NCBI RefSeq assembly: GCF_030272615.1
Contig: NC_081406.1
Location: 219,905,497-219,969,496, forward strand
Source of the DNA: Cryptomeria japonica
Taxonomy: Eukaryota; Streptophyta; Pinopsida; Cupressales; Cupressaceae
DNA: 64,000 nucleotides
Direction: 5' to 3'
Within the stretch, counting starts at the first letter, position 1, and every line of letters starts with the position of its first letter. A program made the position numbers and the translations under genes. The notes under the pieces were generated by a model. That model did no database searches, was not told the origin of the DNA, and was given only the letters and a program-made list of their open reading frames with translations. This document shows, piece by piece, positions 1-11,861 of the stretch.

Positions 1-81
1 TGGGTTGAAAAATAAAAGAAAAAAACTAAGTCAAGTTTAATTGTCCAATCTACCCTACATGCTGAAAGAAAAAACATATGG

Positions 82-1404
82 GTAGTAGATAGTGGCTACT
101 CAAGTCACATGATCGGAGATAAGAAGAAATTCATCAAATTAGAAGATTGAAATGATGGTTCTATGAGGTTTGGAGATAATTCTTCAATCAAGATAAAAGA
201 CAAAGGTACTCTAAACACTGATGGCAAGCTGAAAGCTCATGATGTTTATTATGTAGAAGGTCTGAAACACAATCTACTAAGTGTGAGTCAAATTTGTGAC
301 AAAGGATATAAGTTTACATCTAATTCCAAAGGCAGTGAAAATAGAAAAGAGAACAATTATAATCTTGTTGCAGAAGGTAAGAGGATAGATGGAAATGTAT
401 GTAACCTTAAGGAATGCTTTGAGTCTCAATGTATGATGGGATGAGTTGATGAGAGCTAGCTATGGCATAGAAGACTAGGGCACATCAATTTTGATAATCT
501 TGTTAAGGTAAGCAAGAAAGGGTATGGAAGACACATACCTCTAATTATTAAGAAAACAAATACCTTCGATAATGAGTGTCTAAGAGGTAAGAAAACAAAG
601 GTCAGTTTTCAGACAAAAGAAAACTCCATGACAAGACCTCTTGAGCTTGTGCATACTGATTTGTGTGGGCCTACTAGGAAAAGAGCCCTAAATGGAGAAA
701 GATACTTCATGTTGCTGATAGATGATTTCTCTAGAATGACATGGGTCACCTTCCTACAAGACAAGTCTCAAGCCTATGAAAGATTCAAAATATTCAAGAA
801 GATGGTAGAAAAGGAAAGTGGTTACAAGATGAAATGTCTATGATCAGACTGCGGAGGTGAGTTCACGTCAAATGAGTTTGAAGATTACCATGAGAGACAT
901 GGAATCATAAGACAATATTTTTCCCCTAGGACACCACAATAGAATGGTGTTGTGGAAAGAAAAAATAGGACAGTCAAGATGATGACAAGGACAATGTTGA
1001 ATGAAACTAATTTTCCTGATGTTTATTGGAAAGAGGTAGTTCACACTATTGTGTATACACTAAACATAGTGCAAATAAGAGTAAATAGTAGAATGACACC
1101 TTATGAGTTATGGTATAATAGGAAACCACCAGTCATGTGTTTCAAGGTGTTTGGTAGCAAATGTTTCATCAAAAGAGATGAATATGGATTAGGAATTTTT
1201 GATTCAAGAAGTGATGAAGGAATCTTCTTGGGATACTCTACTCACAACAAGGCCTACAAGTATTTCAACAAAATATTGAAGAAGGTAATTGAAAGTGTAC
1301 ACGTGAAAGTAGATGAATATATGCTTAAAGAAAGGCAAAACTCAATTATTCCAACTATTGCACCATATATTGAAGATGAAGATCAATCTGAAAGTGAACA
1401 TTAG
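82..1404 (+). pseudogene. Copia-1 protease remnant, GAG-pre-integrase and integrase
   Basis: A retroviral-type aspartic protease active-site region is visible near 88-120 as VVDSGYSSHM; copia proteases usually have Cys where Tyr stands, but the catalytic DSG is kept. GAG-pre-integrase follows (LWHRRLGHINFDNL, about 460-500). The integrase core spans about 628-1400: first Asp in HTDLCGP, second Asp in SDCGGEF just after a TGA stop at 841-843, and Glu in GVVERKNRT. A TAG near 941 breaks the run before that Glu. The EGIFLGYS motif near 1216 closes the integrase. Catalytic residues survive, but stops at about 148, 442, 841 and 941 make it a pseudogene. Several stops match CAG-to-TAG or CGA-to-TGA changes. 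Confidence 0.88.
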
Positions 1405-1436
1405 AAGAATCACCCAACAAAGCCCCTAATAGATAT

Positions 1437-3071
1437 GTGCAAAAGAATCACCCCGAGGATCAGATTATTGGCAACAAGAATGACGGTGTGCAAACTAGAA
1501 GAAGAGTTAGAAAAATTGAACAAGTAAATTTTTACCTAATGATTAAGATGGAACACAAGACATATGATGAGGCCAACAAGAGTGGAAAGTGGATAAAGGA
1601 AATGGAAGAAGAGTTGCAACAGATAGAAAAGAACAAAAACATGGGAATTGGTTCCTAGGCCAGTAGACAAAAATGTCATTGGAACTAAATGGGTCTATAG
1701 GAACAAGATGAATGAAGAAGGAAAGGCTAGTATGCAAGGGATATGCTCAAGTAGAGGGCATAGACTTTGAAGAAAATTTTGCACCAGTTGCAAGACTTGA
1801 AGCAATCAAAAAGTTCTTGGCTTTCTCAGCATATCAAGGATACAAAGTATACAAGAAGGATGTCAAATCTGCATTCTTGAATGGAAACCTGGAAGAAGAG
1901 GTGTATATAGAGAAATATGAAGGCTTTTAGTTGGATGAAGATGAAAACTCTTTCTATAGATTGAAGAAAGCAATATATGGTTTGAAGCAGGAACCTAAAG
2001 CATGGTATTCTAGGTTGGATAAGTATTTGAATCAGCAACATTTTAGAAAAGGAAATGCTAACAACAATTTATATGTCAAAGTTGATGGAGACCACATTAT
2101 CATAGTGTTGGTGTATGTAGATGACATCATTTTTTAAAGCAACAAGGACATACTATGCAAAGAGTTTGTTGAATAGATGCAGTTAGAGTTTGAGATGTCA
2201 ATGCTTGGAGAGTTATCATAATTTCTTGGTTTGCAAATATCATAGTAGAGTAAGGGCATATTCATTTCTCAAACCAAGTATGCAAAAGAAATGTTGAAAT
2301 TTTTTCAAATGGAGAACAACAAATCGGTTAGTACCCCCATGGTGACAGGATGCAAGTTGAGCAAAGATGATGTGTCACCTAGTGTAGATCAGACTATGTA
2401 TAGATCCATGATTGGTAGTATATTGTATCTTACAGCTTCAAGGCTAGATATTGTGCAAGCGGTGTGCATGGTAGCTAGATTTTAAGCTGCTCCAAAGCAA
2501 TCACATGTGAATATTGTTAGAAGAATCTTTAAGTATCTGTAGGGAACACTTAGTTATGGCTTGTGGTACCCAAAGAAAGGAGATTTCTCTTTACAAGCAT
2601 ATATTGATGGTAATTGGGCAGGTTGCATAGATGATAGGAAGAGAACTAGTGGTGGAGCATTCTTTCTTGGTGACAGGTTGGTTTCATGGCACAATAAGAA
2701 GCAAGATTATATCTCCCTATCCATAGCTGAAGAAGAATATATAGTTGCTGCTACATGTTGCTCACAGGTTTTATGGATGAAATAGACCTTAAAGGACATT
2801 CAAGTGGAATTCTCAAATCCTATTCCCATCATGTGTAACAATTCAAGTGCTATAAATATTTCAAAGAAAACCTGTCATGCATTCCAAGACAAAACACATT
2901 GCAATCAAGTATCATTTTCTTAGGGATAAGGTTGCAGAGAAAGAGATAAACACTGAATATGTCCCCACAAATGAGCAAGTTGTAGACATTTTCACCAAGC
3001 CATTGCCAAAGGATAGATATGAATATTTGAGATAGAAATTGGGTGTTGTTCTAGCCTCCTTCAACACTTAA
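1437..3071 (+). pseudogene. Copia-1 reverse transcriptase and RNase H
   Basis: The RT begins after a linker. Recognisable blocks are VKSAFLNG (1862-1885), YGLKQEPKAWY (about 1975-2007) and the catalytic LVYVDDIIF (2107-2136). RNase H blocks follow: SLSIAEEEY (about 2720-2745), the WMK segment, and DIFTKPLP near 2986-3010. Frameshifts lie near 1637 and 1725. Stops include a TAGTAG pair near 2242, TAA after ARF (2483) and TAG after WMK (2783). Most fit C-to-T changes in Gln codons. The two RT aspartates remain, but the reading frame is destroyed. The last in-frame segment runs to about 3071, upstream of the LTR. Confidence 0.88.
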
Positions 3072-3318
3072 ATGCATTATTGAAGTCTCTAGTTCAGGGG
3101 GAGTATATAGTTCTTACATATTTTATCCTTGAACCTCATGCTTGTCTCAAGGGGAGTTTATAAATTTTTGTAAGCAGTATTGATGATGCTTTTTATATTA
3201 TAATAATGGTTCTGAGAGTGATGAAAAGTTGATCAGAAGTTGCATAACAGTCTGTTGCAGGTCCCTTTGCCATTGTTGTCAAAGGGGGAGAATGAATGTG
3301 TGTGTTGACATCAATGCC

Positions 3319-3330
3319 AAAGGGGGAGAT
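3319..3330 (+). promoter_or_regulatory. Polypurine tract of Copia-1
   Basis: The tract AAAGGGGGAGAT lies directly before the LTR start TGTTGG. This is the plus-strand primer site of LTR retrotransposons. The same motif precedes the other copia 3' LTR at 43198. Confidence 0.85.
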
Positions 3331-5436
3331 TGTTGGTATTATTGTCATTGATATCAACTAGTTGCAGAGAAACCAAAGTTGTAGAGGTGCAAAGTTTGAT
3401 GTCAAAGAGTTACAAAGAACTACATGGTTGCATGTTGCAGAATGATTAGGGTTGTATTGTGTGGTTAGACAAAATGCAGGTGTGTCATGACCAAAAATTG
3501 CAAGCTTCATTCATGCTATTTACCCTTCAAAAGGTCTCTATCATTTCCCTTAAGCCTCAAGTTTACAAATTTAAATTCTCTGTCACTACCCTCATGCCTA
3601 GGGTTTAGGGTTTTATGCCTTTGTATTAAATTCCTTTTTGTAAAAAAAATTTTGTGTGTTATATTTTCAAGTTACCTTTTTCACTTAAGCTGAGGGTCAT
3701 TCTTATCATTGAGTGGGGCCATGTTATTTTTTCCTAAGCGATTAATATTTTTGTCAGGCTCTTTTATTATGTTCCTAAGTCCTAGCACTTTATTTCTTCC
3801 CCACGGGCGAGCCCCTTTACCCTCACTTATTAATGTTTTGGATTTAATTTTTTATTTAGTCCTAAGTCCTAAGTCTATGAAAATTTGTTAAAGCTCGAGC
3901 TACTAAAGGTACACTAATTCTACACGTGTCTTATCGAACGACAATGTTTTAATCGCATCAAAAAGGTGTTTGTTGGTTAAGAAGATAAAGTTAACGGTCA
4001 CTGTGGTAGGGAAGGTAACCTTATATTTGATCCAACGGCCCACGTTATCTTGTGATGAAAGATGCGGGGAAGTTAATCTTTGCGGAATTGTGAGATGCTA
4101 CCACTTTTTTCTATCAGGCGGTCAAGTGGTCAAGGTAGATCATGGGGTCATTGTGATGTGTTGTAAAGGCAAGACCAACGCGGAGTATTCTCATTGGCTA
4201 AGAGTGGATTCTTTGGCCAAGATGGAGGTCAATATCCATCTGACATATGCAGACTATTCGATTTGCCAACTGTAAAGAAGATCTACAGTGGATATTTAAA
4301 GTTGAGACAAAGCTATTTCGCACCATTTATGTGTAGTTCATACTAGAAATGAACAACAATAGTTGTAGGGATGTATGTGGCAGATGATCAACATTAACCA
4401 AATGATCTAGAAGGCAATTATGATGACATATGGCAACCAAGTGGATGTCAAATGGGATCCAATATGCAAGTTAGTTCTAACAGAGATCGAGGTCGATTTA
4501 AAGAGTTGGTTGTCAATTTCTTTAGAGCAGGTCGAGAACATGAAATATAAATGATGATCAAGTCCTCCTGGATCAATGACATAGATTCAAAATTGATCAT
4601 GAACATAGGTTAGCTATTTGTGTGTCTGGGAACTCAAATTGCCAACTAGACTGATTGAATGAACAATCTACATGTTTCTTAGGAAATCGTATAGATAATG
4701 TGGCATGCAAATGATGCAAACTATGTTTTGTCTGATCTAGGATGAGTTATGATCCAACCAATTTCTTGAAGGTGGATGATGAATATAAATAAAAGCATAT
4801 ACTTATCGATATCTTTTTAGAGAGCTGAATAGAGTTGTTGATTGTATTGAGTGATAGTTGAGATAGAGTAACTAGTATAAACATAGATAGTGAAAGAAGA
4901 ATAGACAGAGAGAAACAAAGACTATCAACTAGAGTGTAGAAGGAAGAGACAACTAGAGGCAGCAAGTAGTTGAACAAAGGTAGAACAAGCAGTTGAAGGA
5001 AAGAAAAGAAAAACAAACGTGCAGAGAGTAAAGAGAGAGGAAAGATAGAAGATATCCAGTAAGGTGCTACAAAAATTCATTTGTAGTGAGGTATTTGTAG
5101 TTGAATCTATGTGTATTGTAATCTCTGAGTGGGTGCTCAAAGTAGGGGTAGGCGCTCCTTTGAGTTCTAGCTCATTAAATTAGGGGTCGATGCCCTAAAC
5201 AATTTGTAATCAGTGATTCATTGTGAGGCTGGATTGGAGCAGCAAACTCCAATAGCTATTCTCACCGAGGTTTTTCCCACATTGGGTTTTCCTCATATGT
5301 CTTGTGTTATGTGATGTGCTCATGTGTGTGTAAGTTCTTATGTTTATATTACATTATTAAAATATACACATTGAATGAAAAGTTTTTAAAAAACTGATTC
5401 ACCCCCCCCCCTCTTAGTGTCCATTTGTGTTCTTCA
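3331..5436 (+). repeat. Copia-1 3' LTR (long, about 2.1 kb)
   Basis: It starts TGTTGG after the polypurine tract. Its last 320 bases (GGGTGCTC..., TCACCGAGGTTTTTCC..., then a poly-C run near 5401-5411) match the ends of the LTR pieces at 39700-40087 and 62974-63378, so all three belong to one long-LTR family. Open frames at 3487-3891 and 3970-4275 match no family I recognise and are treated as chance. No host gene is seen. Confidence 0.75.
4784..4791 (+). promoter_or_regulatory. Candidate TATA box of Copia-1 LTR
   Basis: TATAAATA lies about 650 bases before the LTR end. The related LTR at 53334 has TATAAAT at 54804, also in its downstream third. It is the likely U3/R promoter of the family, judged only by motif and position. 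Confidence 0.4.
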
Positions 5437-6059
5437 CGTATCACTTGCAGACGATAAAGTGACTTTACAATCATAATATGTTCTTTGTTGAACTCTTGTG
5501 CACAATACAAAATCTGAGAGCAAATATATCAAACAAGATCAATGGAGATAAGAGACAATGGAGATCAAACCCTACTTGGTATGTGAATGGTATTATTATT
5601 TCAATTTGTTAATTTGCATGTTCTTAGGTTTCTTCATTGGTGTATGGTGAGTGTTATAGTAGAACTAGGATTGTTTGAGGTTGGATCTTCATGGTTTTGC
5701 AATATTTTGTCATTATTATTTTTCACCTCACACAATTTGGACACCAGTGCATCATGTAGATGTTTGCATGTAGTGGTAACATCGCGTGGCATTTTAACAT
5801 TCAAAGGTCATTTCTAAGCATTTTGCCACTTGTCACATACACAAGTCAATGGAATCTGCCCATGCTGACTTGTAATGTCTCAATAACCCTTTCTTTGCCT
5901 CCTCTTATCACTTTTAAATTGATATTTTCACTATTTACACTATCTCTCTTGAATCCTCCTACAAACTCTCTTGGTTCTCTCTTGCAATCTTTTTGGCAAA
6001 ATCTTGTGTTCTCTTGGAATTTCTCTCTCTCTCTGTCTCTCTGTCTCTCTGTCTCTCTG

Positions 6060-6103
<44 letters not shown>

Positions 6104-6894
6104 GCACAACTTGGTATAGCTTGCTACAACAATCTTTGCAACTCTCTTTGCCTCTTCAAGCCTTGTCGATAATATATTTCTTAAATAGTTCAAAATTATA
6201 GGATTTATCACATCCCTTGTCTATTAAATCAATCATTTATGAGTTTATTTGTCTTTTGATCTATCTATCTATCTAGTTGTTGTGGAGGTAGAAAATCCAA
6301 AACAAGGACTTGATTGAGGTAAGTTTCCAAATAGCCCCAAACACTTTTCCTCTTCTTCCTCTATGTAGGTTTATGTAAAGCACTCAAATCATGAAAGCTT
6401 TCTTGTGTTTATTTATTTAATTTCTATTTATTTTTGTTATCTAGTTTTTCTATTGTATATCTAACTTTTGGGTTTTGTAGATTGGTCAAAGTATACAGTT
6501 GGGATTTCGCCATTTTTTGAGTGTTTCTATTGTGGTCCATACAACACTAGAACACACCACATGGATGTCCATGTGTCGCATTGGCATCCTTGGTTGAGAC
6601 ACTAAGATTTGGATAAAAAACTCTCTATTCTCTAAACTTTCTATTTCTATATTCAAGAACTTAATTTTATTAATAACATCTATAATTAGATATCTTCACC
6701 ATTTTGACTAGTTGGGGATATCTAAATATATGTTGTGAAATTATCTCTCAAAGGAATATAGTTTTCCTTTTGTAGGGTCAAATTTCCTTTATTACAGTCA
6801 TGTATTATTCCAATAACATTATATTTTTTGAAATGATATATTATGTAATAATACACATAAAGAATGTATTATTCTCATAAATTAAAATATTATG
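5437..6894. other. No gene seen; AT-rich spacer with microsatellite
   Basis: Beyond the Copia-1 LTR I see no coding pattern, no LTR ends and no known domain up to the LINE-a ORF1. It holds a CT microsatellite (6022-6098) and a short CTAT run near 6259-6278. Open frames over the microsatellite are low-complexity artefacts. Confidence 0.6.
6022..6098. repeat. CT-rich microsatellite
   Basis: A (CT)n tract with four or more regularly spaced GT interruptions (CTCTCTGT units), ending in a pure CT run. Confidence 0.95.
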
Positions 6895-6929
6895 TTGGGT
6901 TGTTTATTAAACCCTCTTATACGGGTTTT

Positions 6930-7651
6930 AACTCAACTAAAGAGCTTCCTTCTCGGGTTCCTATTTGGGTTTATTTTTCATGGCTCCCCCTGGAGTTTTG
7001 TAGAGAAGATATTTTACAATGAATTTTTGCTTTTATAGGGAAGTCTGTTGCAGTTTCCCAACAAACCCTTGATAAGAAGATAATCTCTTTTGCTCGAATT
7101 TGTGTGGAGATTGATAAAATAATCCCTTACCAAATTCGTAAGAAATTTTTTTTGGCTCATCCTCATCGAAACAACAATTATATTATGAATCTCTTCCTTT
7201 CTAGTGTTGGATTTGTCATGAGTATGGCCATCTTCTCAAGAAATTCCCTAAGGTTCATAAATAATCTCATTTTCTTAATCCCCATTTGTCATCATCTCAG
7301 CATGTGGGTAATGAGGACAAGGGGAAAACTACCATGAGGGAGGGAGCTTCGGGTAAGGATATAGATGGTTTTGTGCCAATTAAAACTAAGGCTAAGGGAC
7401 TGGGTCAGAAGAGGACTTTAAAGGATCAACAAATTGATGAGGTCTTTAACCGATTTGAAGTGTTAGATACTTTAGCCTTGAAGGAAGGGATTCCACCAGA
7501 TTTCACTTCTACAACTATTGGTGTGGGTATAGAGGTTGTGTTGGCTCCAAGGTCAAGTTATGATCTACTTGGAGTGCAAGATCAACAAGTGACCTTGAAT
7601 GACACTATGCAAGATGATATTGTTTTGGTTGATTTGGCTAAGGAGTTTTAG
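6930..7651 (+). pseudogene. LINE-a ORF1 remnant (DUF4283-like nucleic-acid binding)
   Basis: The translation from 6930 shows the DUF4283 signature: VPIWVYFSWLPLEF, then IGKSVAVSQQTLDKK, then ARICVEIDKI. This domain is typical of ORF1 of plant L1 elements and of zinc-knuckle proteins derived from them. A TGA at about 7020 and a frameshift near 7290 interrupt it. The second half (7286-7651) is a hydrophilic linker. No zinc knuckle is visible, and the N-terminus is missing or unrecognised. Confidence 0.7.
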
Positions 7652-7838
7652 CTTCTAATAAGAGTAAAGGGTTTCCTCAGGTTTTGGGGGTGCAACAACA
7701 CTTCCTTAAGAATGGTCCTTTTGATAACTCTTCAAAAGGGTGTAAGAAGGATCTAGAGAATATTAAGATTACTAGAGATTTATTGGTGGAATCAGGGTCT
7801 GTTAAACCCATTGATGTTCACTTTTCTTAGTCCTCTCC

Positions 7839-9107
7839 ATGATTATTCTCTCCTGGAATGTAAGGGGGTTGAATAGCACCTCCCGTCAAAAGGCTATTCA
7901 CAATTTGATTGTAGCTCATTCACTGAACATCTTCTATGTTTAGGAGAATAGGGTTTTTGTTGATGTAAAGCTTTAGTATGCTTCTTGTATCTGGTATTTT
8001 GGTCAGTGTCAGTGCATTGGATCTCAAGGCAATTTTGGATGTTTGGCTCTTTTTTGGGATCCACACAAGATTTCTCCCCTTTGGTGGATTTCTAGTCATT
8101 CTTCTATCTCCATGGTTGCTTCCACTTTGAATTTTGGTGAGACTATTCTTATTACTAATGTTTATGCTCCAATGGATATCCATGGTAAAATATAGCTTTG
8201 GGCACAATAAGGTATGTTCAATTATGTGATCCTTATCTTCCTTGGATCTTAGGTGGTGATTTTAATTATGTGTTGAGTTTGGAGGAGAAAAGAGGGGGGT
8301 TGCCTAGGTTAGGTCCAACTTCTGTTATTTTTCAAGCTCAGGTGGATTCTCTTGCATTAGTGGATATTAAGCTCTCTAATGGGACTTTCACTTGGAATAA
8401 TAGATAGAGTGGAGAGAAAGAAATATCTGAAAGGTTGGATAGGTTTCTTGTCTCCTATTTTTGGGTTGGGGGTGGCTTGGTTACTAGTTCTGAAATTCTT
8501 GATTGGAGAGGTTCTAATCACTAGCCAATTGAATTTTTTGCTTCTTCTTTTGTTGTTCCAAAGAATCCTTCTTTTAAATTTCAGCTTATGTGGCTTTGGG
8601 ACTCATCATTGCATGACTTAGTGGCTAAGAGGTGGAGAGAGGGAGGCCCTTCTTATGGCACAACTATGTATTTATTACGTTAAGAAACTTCAATATGTCA
8701 AATATCATCTTAAGAGATGGAATACATTATGTTTTGATAGCCTTAATTCAAGGAAGAGGAATGCTTTGGAACATCTCATTGTGATTACTCACCAGATTTG
8801 GGATAATGGATTCTCCAATGCTCTAGGAAAAGCAAAATCCCTGGTTGTGCGAAATGCGGAGTGGGAGTTCCGTGAGGAGATTTATTGGAAACAGATGACT
8901 CGAGTGGATTGGATTCAAGAAGGGGATAGGAATACTACTTTATTTCATCATTTTGTCCAGGCTCATTGTAATAAGGGGTACATTTCCTCTTTGGTTACCT
9001 TTGAACGGCTTCATATTTCTTCCATGTTGGCTATGTCTCACAAGGCTCATCAATTTTACTATTCCTTTTTTGTTGAAGACTCCTCCTGCTATTGAGGAGG
9101 AGAATTT
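7839..9107 (+). pseudogene. LINE-a ORF2: apurinic-type endonuclease and linker
   Basis: ATG at 7839 opens an exonuclease-endonuclease-phosphatase domain: ILSWNVRGLNS, VQENRVF, TNVYAPMD, the catalytic GGDFN near 8252-8266, and RLDRFLV. The final catalytic motif reads SNHXPI where SDH is usual, an Asp-to-Asn change with a stop inside it (about 8515-8530). Linker motifs EGDRNTTLFHH (about 8921-8955) follow. Stops at about 7976, 8192 and 8405 and frame changes break the ORF. It matches LINE-b over 11862-12600. Confidence 0.85.
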
Positions 9108-9576
9108 GATCATTCATCACATTGGTGACCAAAGAGGAAATGCAAGAAAGGATCAAATTCTCTTCCTCAATAGTAGGACGAGTCTTCAACAAAAAGAGCA
9201 TAGTAAAATTGACAAGCCTTGCAAGACATATCCGACATGGAAGAAATATGAAGCCCTTCAGAGATAACTAGAGAGGAAATGTACCCCTTATTACAACAAG
9301 CCTGAACAAAATGATGATAGAAAGTAGTATTCATATCCCCTTCTTAAGGCCAATCCACCTGAGTCGTCTATTTCCAATAAAGCTCCTCACTGAGCTCCCA
9401 CTCCACATTTCGCACAACTAGGGGTTTTGCTTTTCCTAGAGCATCAGAGAATCCATTATCCCAAATCTAATGAGTAATCACAATGAGACGTTCCAAATAA
9501 TTCCTCTTCTTGGACTTAATGTTACCAAAACATAATGTATTCCATCTCTTAAGATGATATTTGACATATTGAAATT
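8676..9576. repeat. Large inverted duplication inside LINE-a ORF2
   Basis: Bases 9121-9576 read as the reverse complement of 8676-9107. For example, AAGAAACTTCAATATGTCAAA near 8682 reappears inverted near 9550-9572. The inverted arm resembles LINE-b (12180-12640) at least as closely as its partner and includes the segment around TTGGTGACC that LINE-a lost. A transcript would fold into a hairpin with arms of more than 400 bases and a short loop. Confidence 0.88.
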
Positions 9577-11560
9577 TCTTAATTTTTTCAGGAGTTTTGG
9601 GATATTATTAATCGAGATCTATTGGAGGTTGTTCGGGAATCTCTTCACAGTAAGAAGATGCTTAGAGCCTTGAATTCAAACTTCTTGTTTCTCATTCCCA
9701 AAAATTAAGGTGCTAAAAAGCTCAATTTTTTTTGACCTACTATTCTTTGTAATATGGTGTATAAGATTATTACTAAATTAATTGCAGAGAGGCTCAAAAC
9801 TTGTCTTCCTGTTGAGATCTCAGAGGAACAAGGGAGTTTTGTGGCTGATAAACAGATTCTGAATGGGGTGGTGGTGGCTTCTGAGGTTATTCACTCTATG
9901 GCAACTTCAAAGGAGAGATCTATGTTCATCAAATTGGACATGGTCAAGGCTTATGACAGAGTTAAATGGAGTTTTCTTTAGCAAATACTCTTAGCCTTTT
10001 GTTTTAGTCCCAATTGGTTGAGATGGACTATGAGTTGTGTTACTTCTTTATCTTTCTCGGTTATGCCTTTTGGTGCTTCCAAAGGCCTTTGCCAAGAAGA
10101 TCCTCTTTCCCCTTACCTATTTATTATTATGGCTGAGGCTCTAGGTCATTTTTTGAATGTTTCAATCTTCTTAGGGCTTTATTCATGGGTGGTAATGGGG
10201 CAATGGGTTGCCATATCTCTCACATCTCCAATTTTTAAATGATACTACTCTTATGGGATTGGATTTTCTTCGGGAATCTGAATCTTTTCGGTAAGCCTTG
10301 GATATTTACCTCACTGCTTCAAGTCAGAAAGTCAATGAGCATAAATCCTCCATTTTCTTCTTCAATACTCCTCACGCCATTCAGAGGCGTATTGCTGATA
10401 TTCTATGATTTCAGATTGGGTCTCTTCCCTTTGTTTCTTTGGGTATTCCTCTTACTGTTGGTAGACATCCTAGGTCCTCTTGGCAGATTGTGCTTGACAA
10501 GTTACATCAAAAAGTTAATCATTGGACTCACTATTAGTTATCTACTACTGCTCGATTGACTCTTTTAAAGTTTTTTATTCAAGCTCTTCCTATTTATAGG
10601 TGTTTTGTTCAAGTTGCTCCCATGTATTTTCTTCGAGAATTTGATGCCCTATCTCGACAATTTCTTTGGAGTGGTAATTTGTTGATTGCTAAATAGAGCC
10701 TTGTCAAATGGAAAACTATGTGCAGACCTAGGAATGAGGGTGGCCTTGGCTTATGATCTACTATTTTGAACAGGCAAGTTCTTGATGCTAAGTTATACTA
10801 ACCCTGGTGTACTAGCCAAAATTAGTGATGGGCTCGTATTCTCACCCATAAGTATCTTAAATATGTTAATGTGTTTGATGTTCCCCACTTTCCTTTAGTG
10901 GGATGAGGTTCTATGGTCTGGAATAATTTGAAACTAGGGGCTCAGTTAGTTAAGAATGGTCTCTTTTGGATTTTTCATATGAGTTCACAAGCTCTTTTTT
11001 GGTTGGATTCTTGGGATGGTCATCCTTTTATCATTTCTTCTCATCCTCACCTTCAACCCCTTTGTGATTATTTTACCGTTGTTGGCTGGGACACTATTGA
11101 CCATTATAAGATTGCTCATAATTATGTGTTGGTGGCTCATTTTTCATTGGAAACATCCTTTTGAATGGCTTCTAGGAGGAAATGTGGAAGCTATGAAAGA
11201 GCTGACATAGATTCTAGAGTCTTGTGAGTGCACTACCTCGGCTAAGAATGATGTTTTGGCTTGAGCTAGTAGTGATTTGTCTAGAAAATTTTCTAATCTG
11301 TTGATCACGTTGAGCTAGTGTGGTAGAATTTTGGGGACATTAAGGTTCCTTGGTGGAAGAAAGTTTGGTACAAGTTCTCATGGCCAAAGAGCAATTTTTT
11401 CATGTGGTTGGTGGTCCACAACTGGTGTTTTACTTGGGATAATTTATGCAAGCATGGTTATCAAGGCCCCTGGATGTGTGTGTTGTGTCCTAATAATGAA
11501 GAGAGTCTCTCATCTCTTTTTTCAATGTTCCTTCACTAGACATATTTGGCACTTTTAATG
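9577..11560 (+). pseudogene. LINE-a ORF2: reverse transcriptase and zf-RVT-like end
   Basis: RT blocks appear in order: KIITKLIAERLK, EEQGSFVADKQILNG, IKLDMVKAYDRVKWSFL (about 9925-9980) and DPLSPYLFIIMAEAL. The catalytic FADD box reads LNDTT after a frameshift near 10240, so one Asp is replaced by Asn. The thumb-like segment (FLWSGN, NEGGLGL) and the zf-RVT-like end (CKHGF..PGCVC, FFQCSFTRHIWHF) follow to 11558. Stops include TGA at 9733-9735 and TGA at 11262-11264; both recur at the same codon in LINE-b. Confidence 0.85.
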
Positions 11561-11861
11561 GGAAGTGTGGAACCAAACTTGTTGGCATGTTCATTCATGT
11601 AAAATATCCCATTATACTGGGTATAGAAAACTGCATTGCATTAAGTTCTTGCATTGAACTACTAAACCTAGAATAGAACTTGCAATTTTACATTCTCACA
11701 AAACCCAATATTAGTGCTACAACAATTGAATGATATAGTTTGAAGGTTGTTTTACAAAGTTCTTATTGTTTAACAATGTGAACAATGGTATTGTTCACAG
11801 TCAATGAGAATTTTCCAAAGACTTGAAATTTGTGTAATATAAGCACCATTGGTGAAATGTC
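11561..11861 (+). repeat. LINE-a 3' tail
   Basis: A noncoding stretch of about 290 bases (GGAACCAA..., CATTCTCACAAAACCCAAT...) that is repeated after LINE-b (from about 16366) and LINE-c (from about 19150). It is the family's 3' untranslated region or flank. No poly-A tail is seen at its end. Confidence 0.8.

Larger units (their letters stand above)
1..5436 (+). mobile_element. Ty1/copia element Copia-1, 3' portion
   Basis: The order protease, integrase, reverse transcriptase, RNase H, polypurine tract and LTR is the Ty1/copia order. The window opens inside the protease/gag boundary, so the 5' LTR and gag lie outside. All coding parts carry stops or frameshifts, so this copy cannot act on its own. 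The 3' LTR begins TGTTGG right after the purine tract and ends near 5436 with TTCTTCA. Family and order are clear; the exact 3' edge is not, because no target-site duplication can be checked. Confidence 0.9.
6895..11861 (+). mobile_element. L1-type LINE fragment LINE-a
   Basis: ORF1 (DUF4283-like), endonuclease, RT and a C-terminal zf-RVT-like region lie in L1 order on the plus strand, followed by a noncoding tail of about 290 bases. Many stops, frameshifts and an inverted duplication make it inactive. The tail stops at about 11861, where LINE-b begins abruptly inside its endonuclease. No target-site duplication was found. Confidence 0.85.

Noticed and set aside
3970-4275. 101-codon plus-strand frame within the Copia-1 LTR
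   Set aside because: Inside an LTR, no family resemblance and no equivalent frame in the related LTR at 53334.
5846-6211. 121-codon minus-strand frame with an Arg-Glu repeat, and overlapping plus-strand Ser-Leu frames
   Set aside because: They are translations of the CT microsatellite at 6022-6098.
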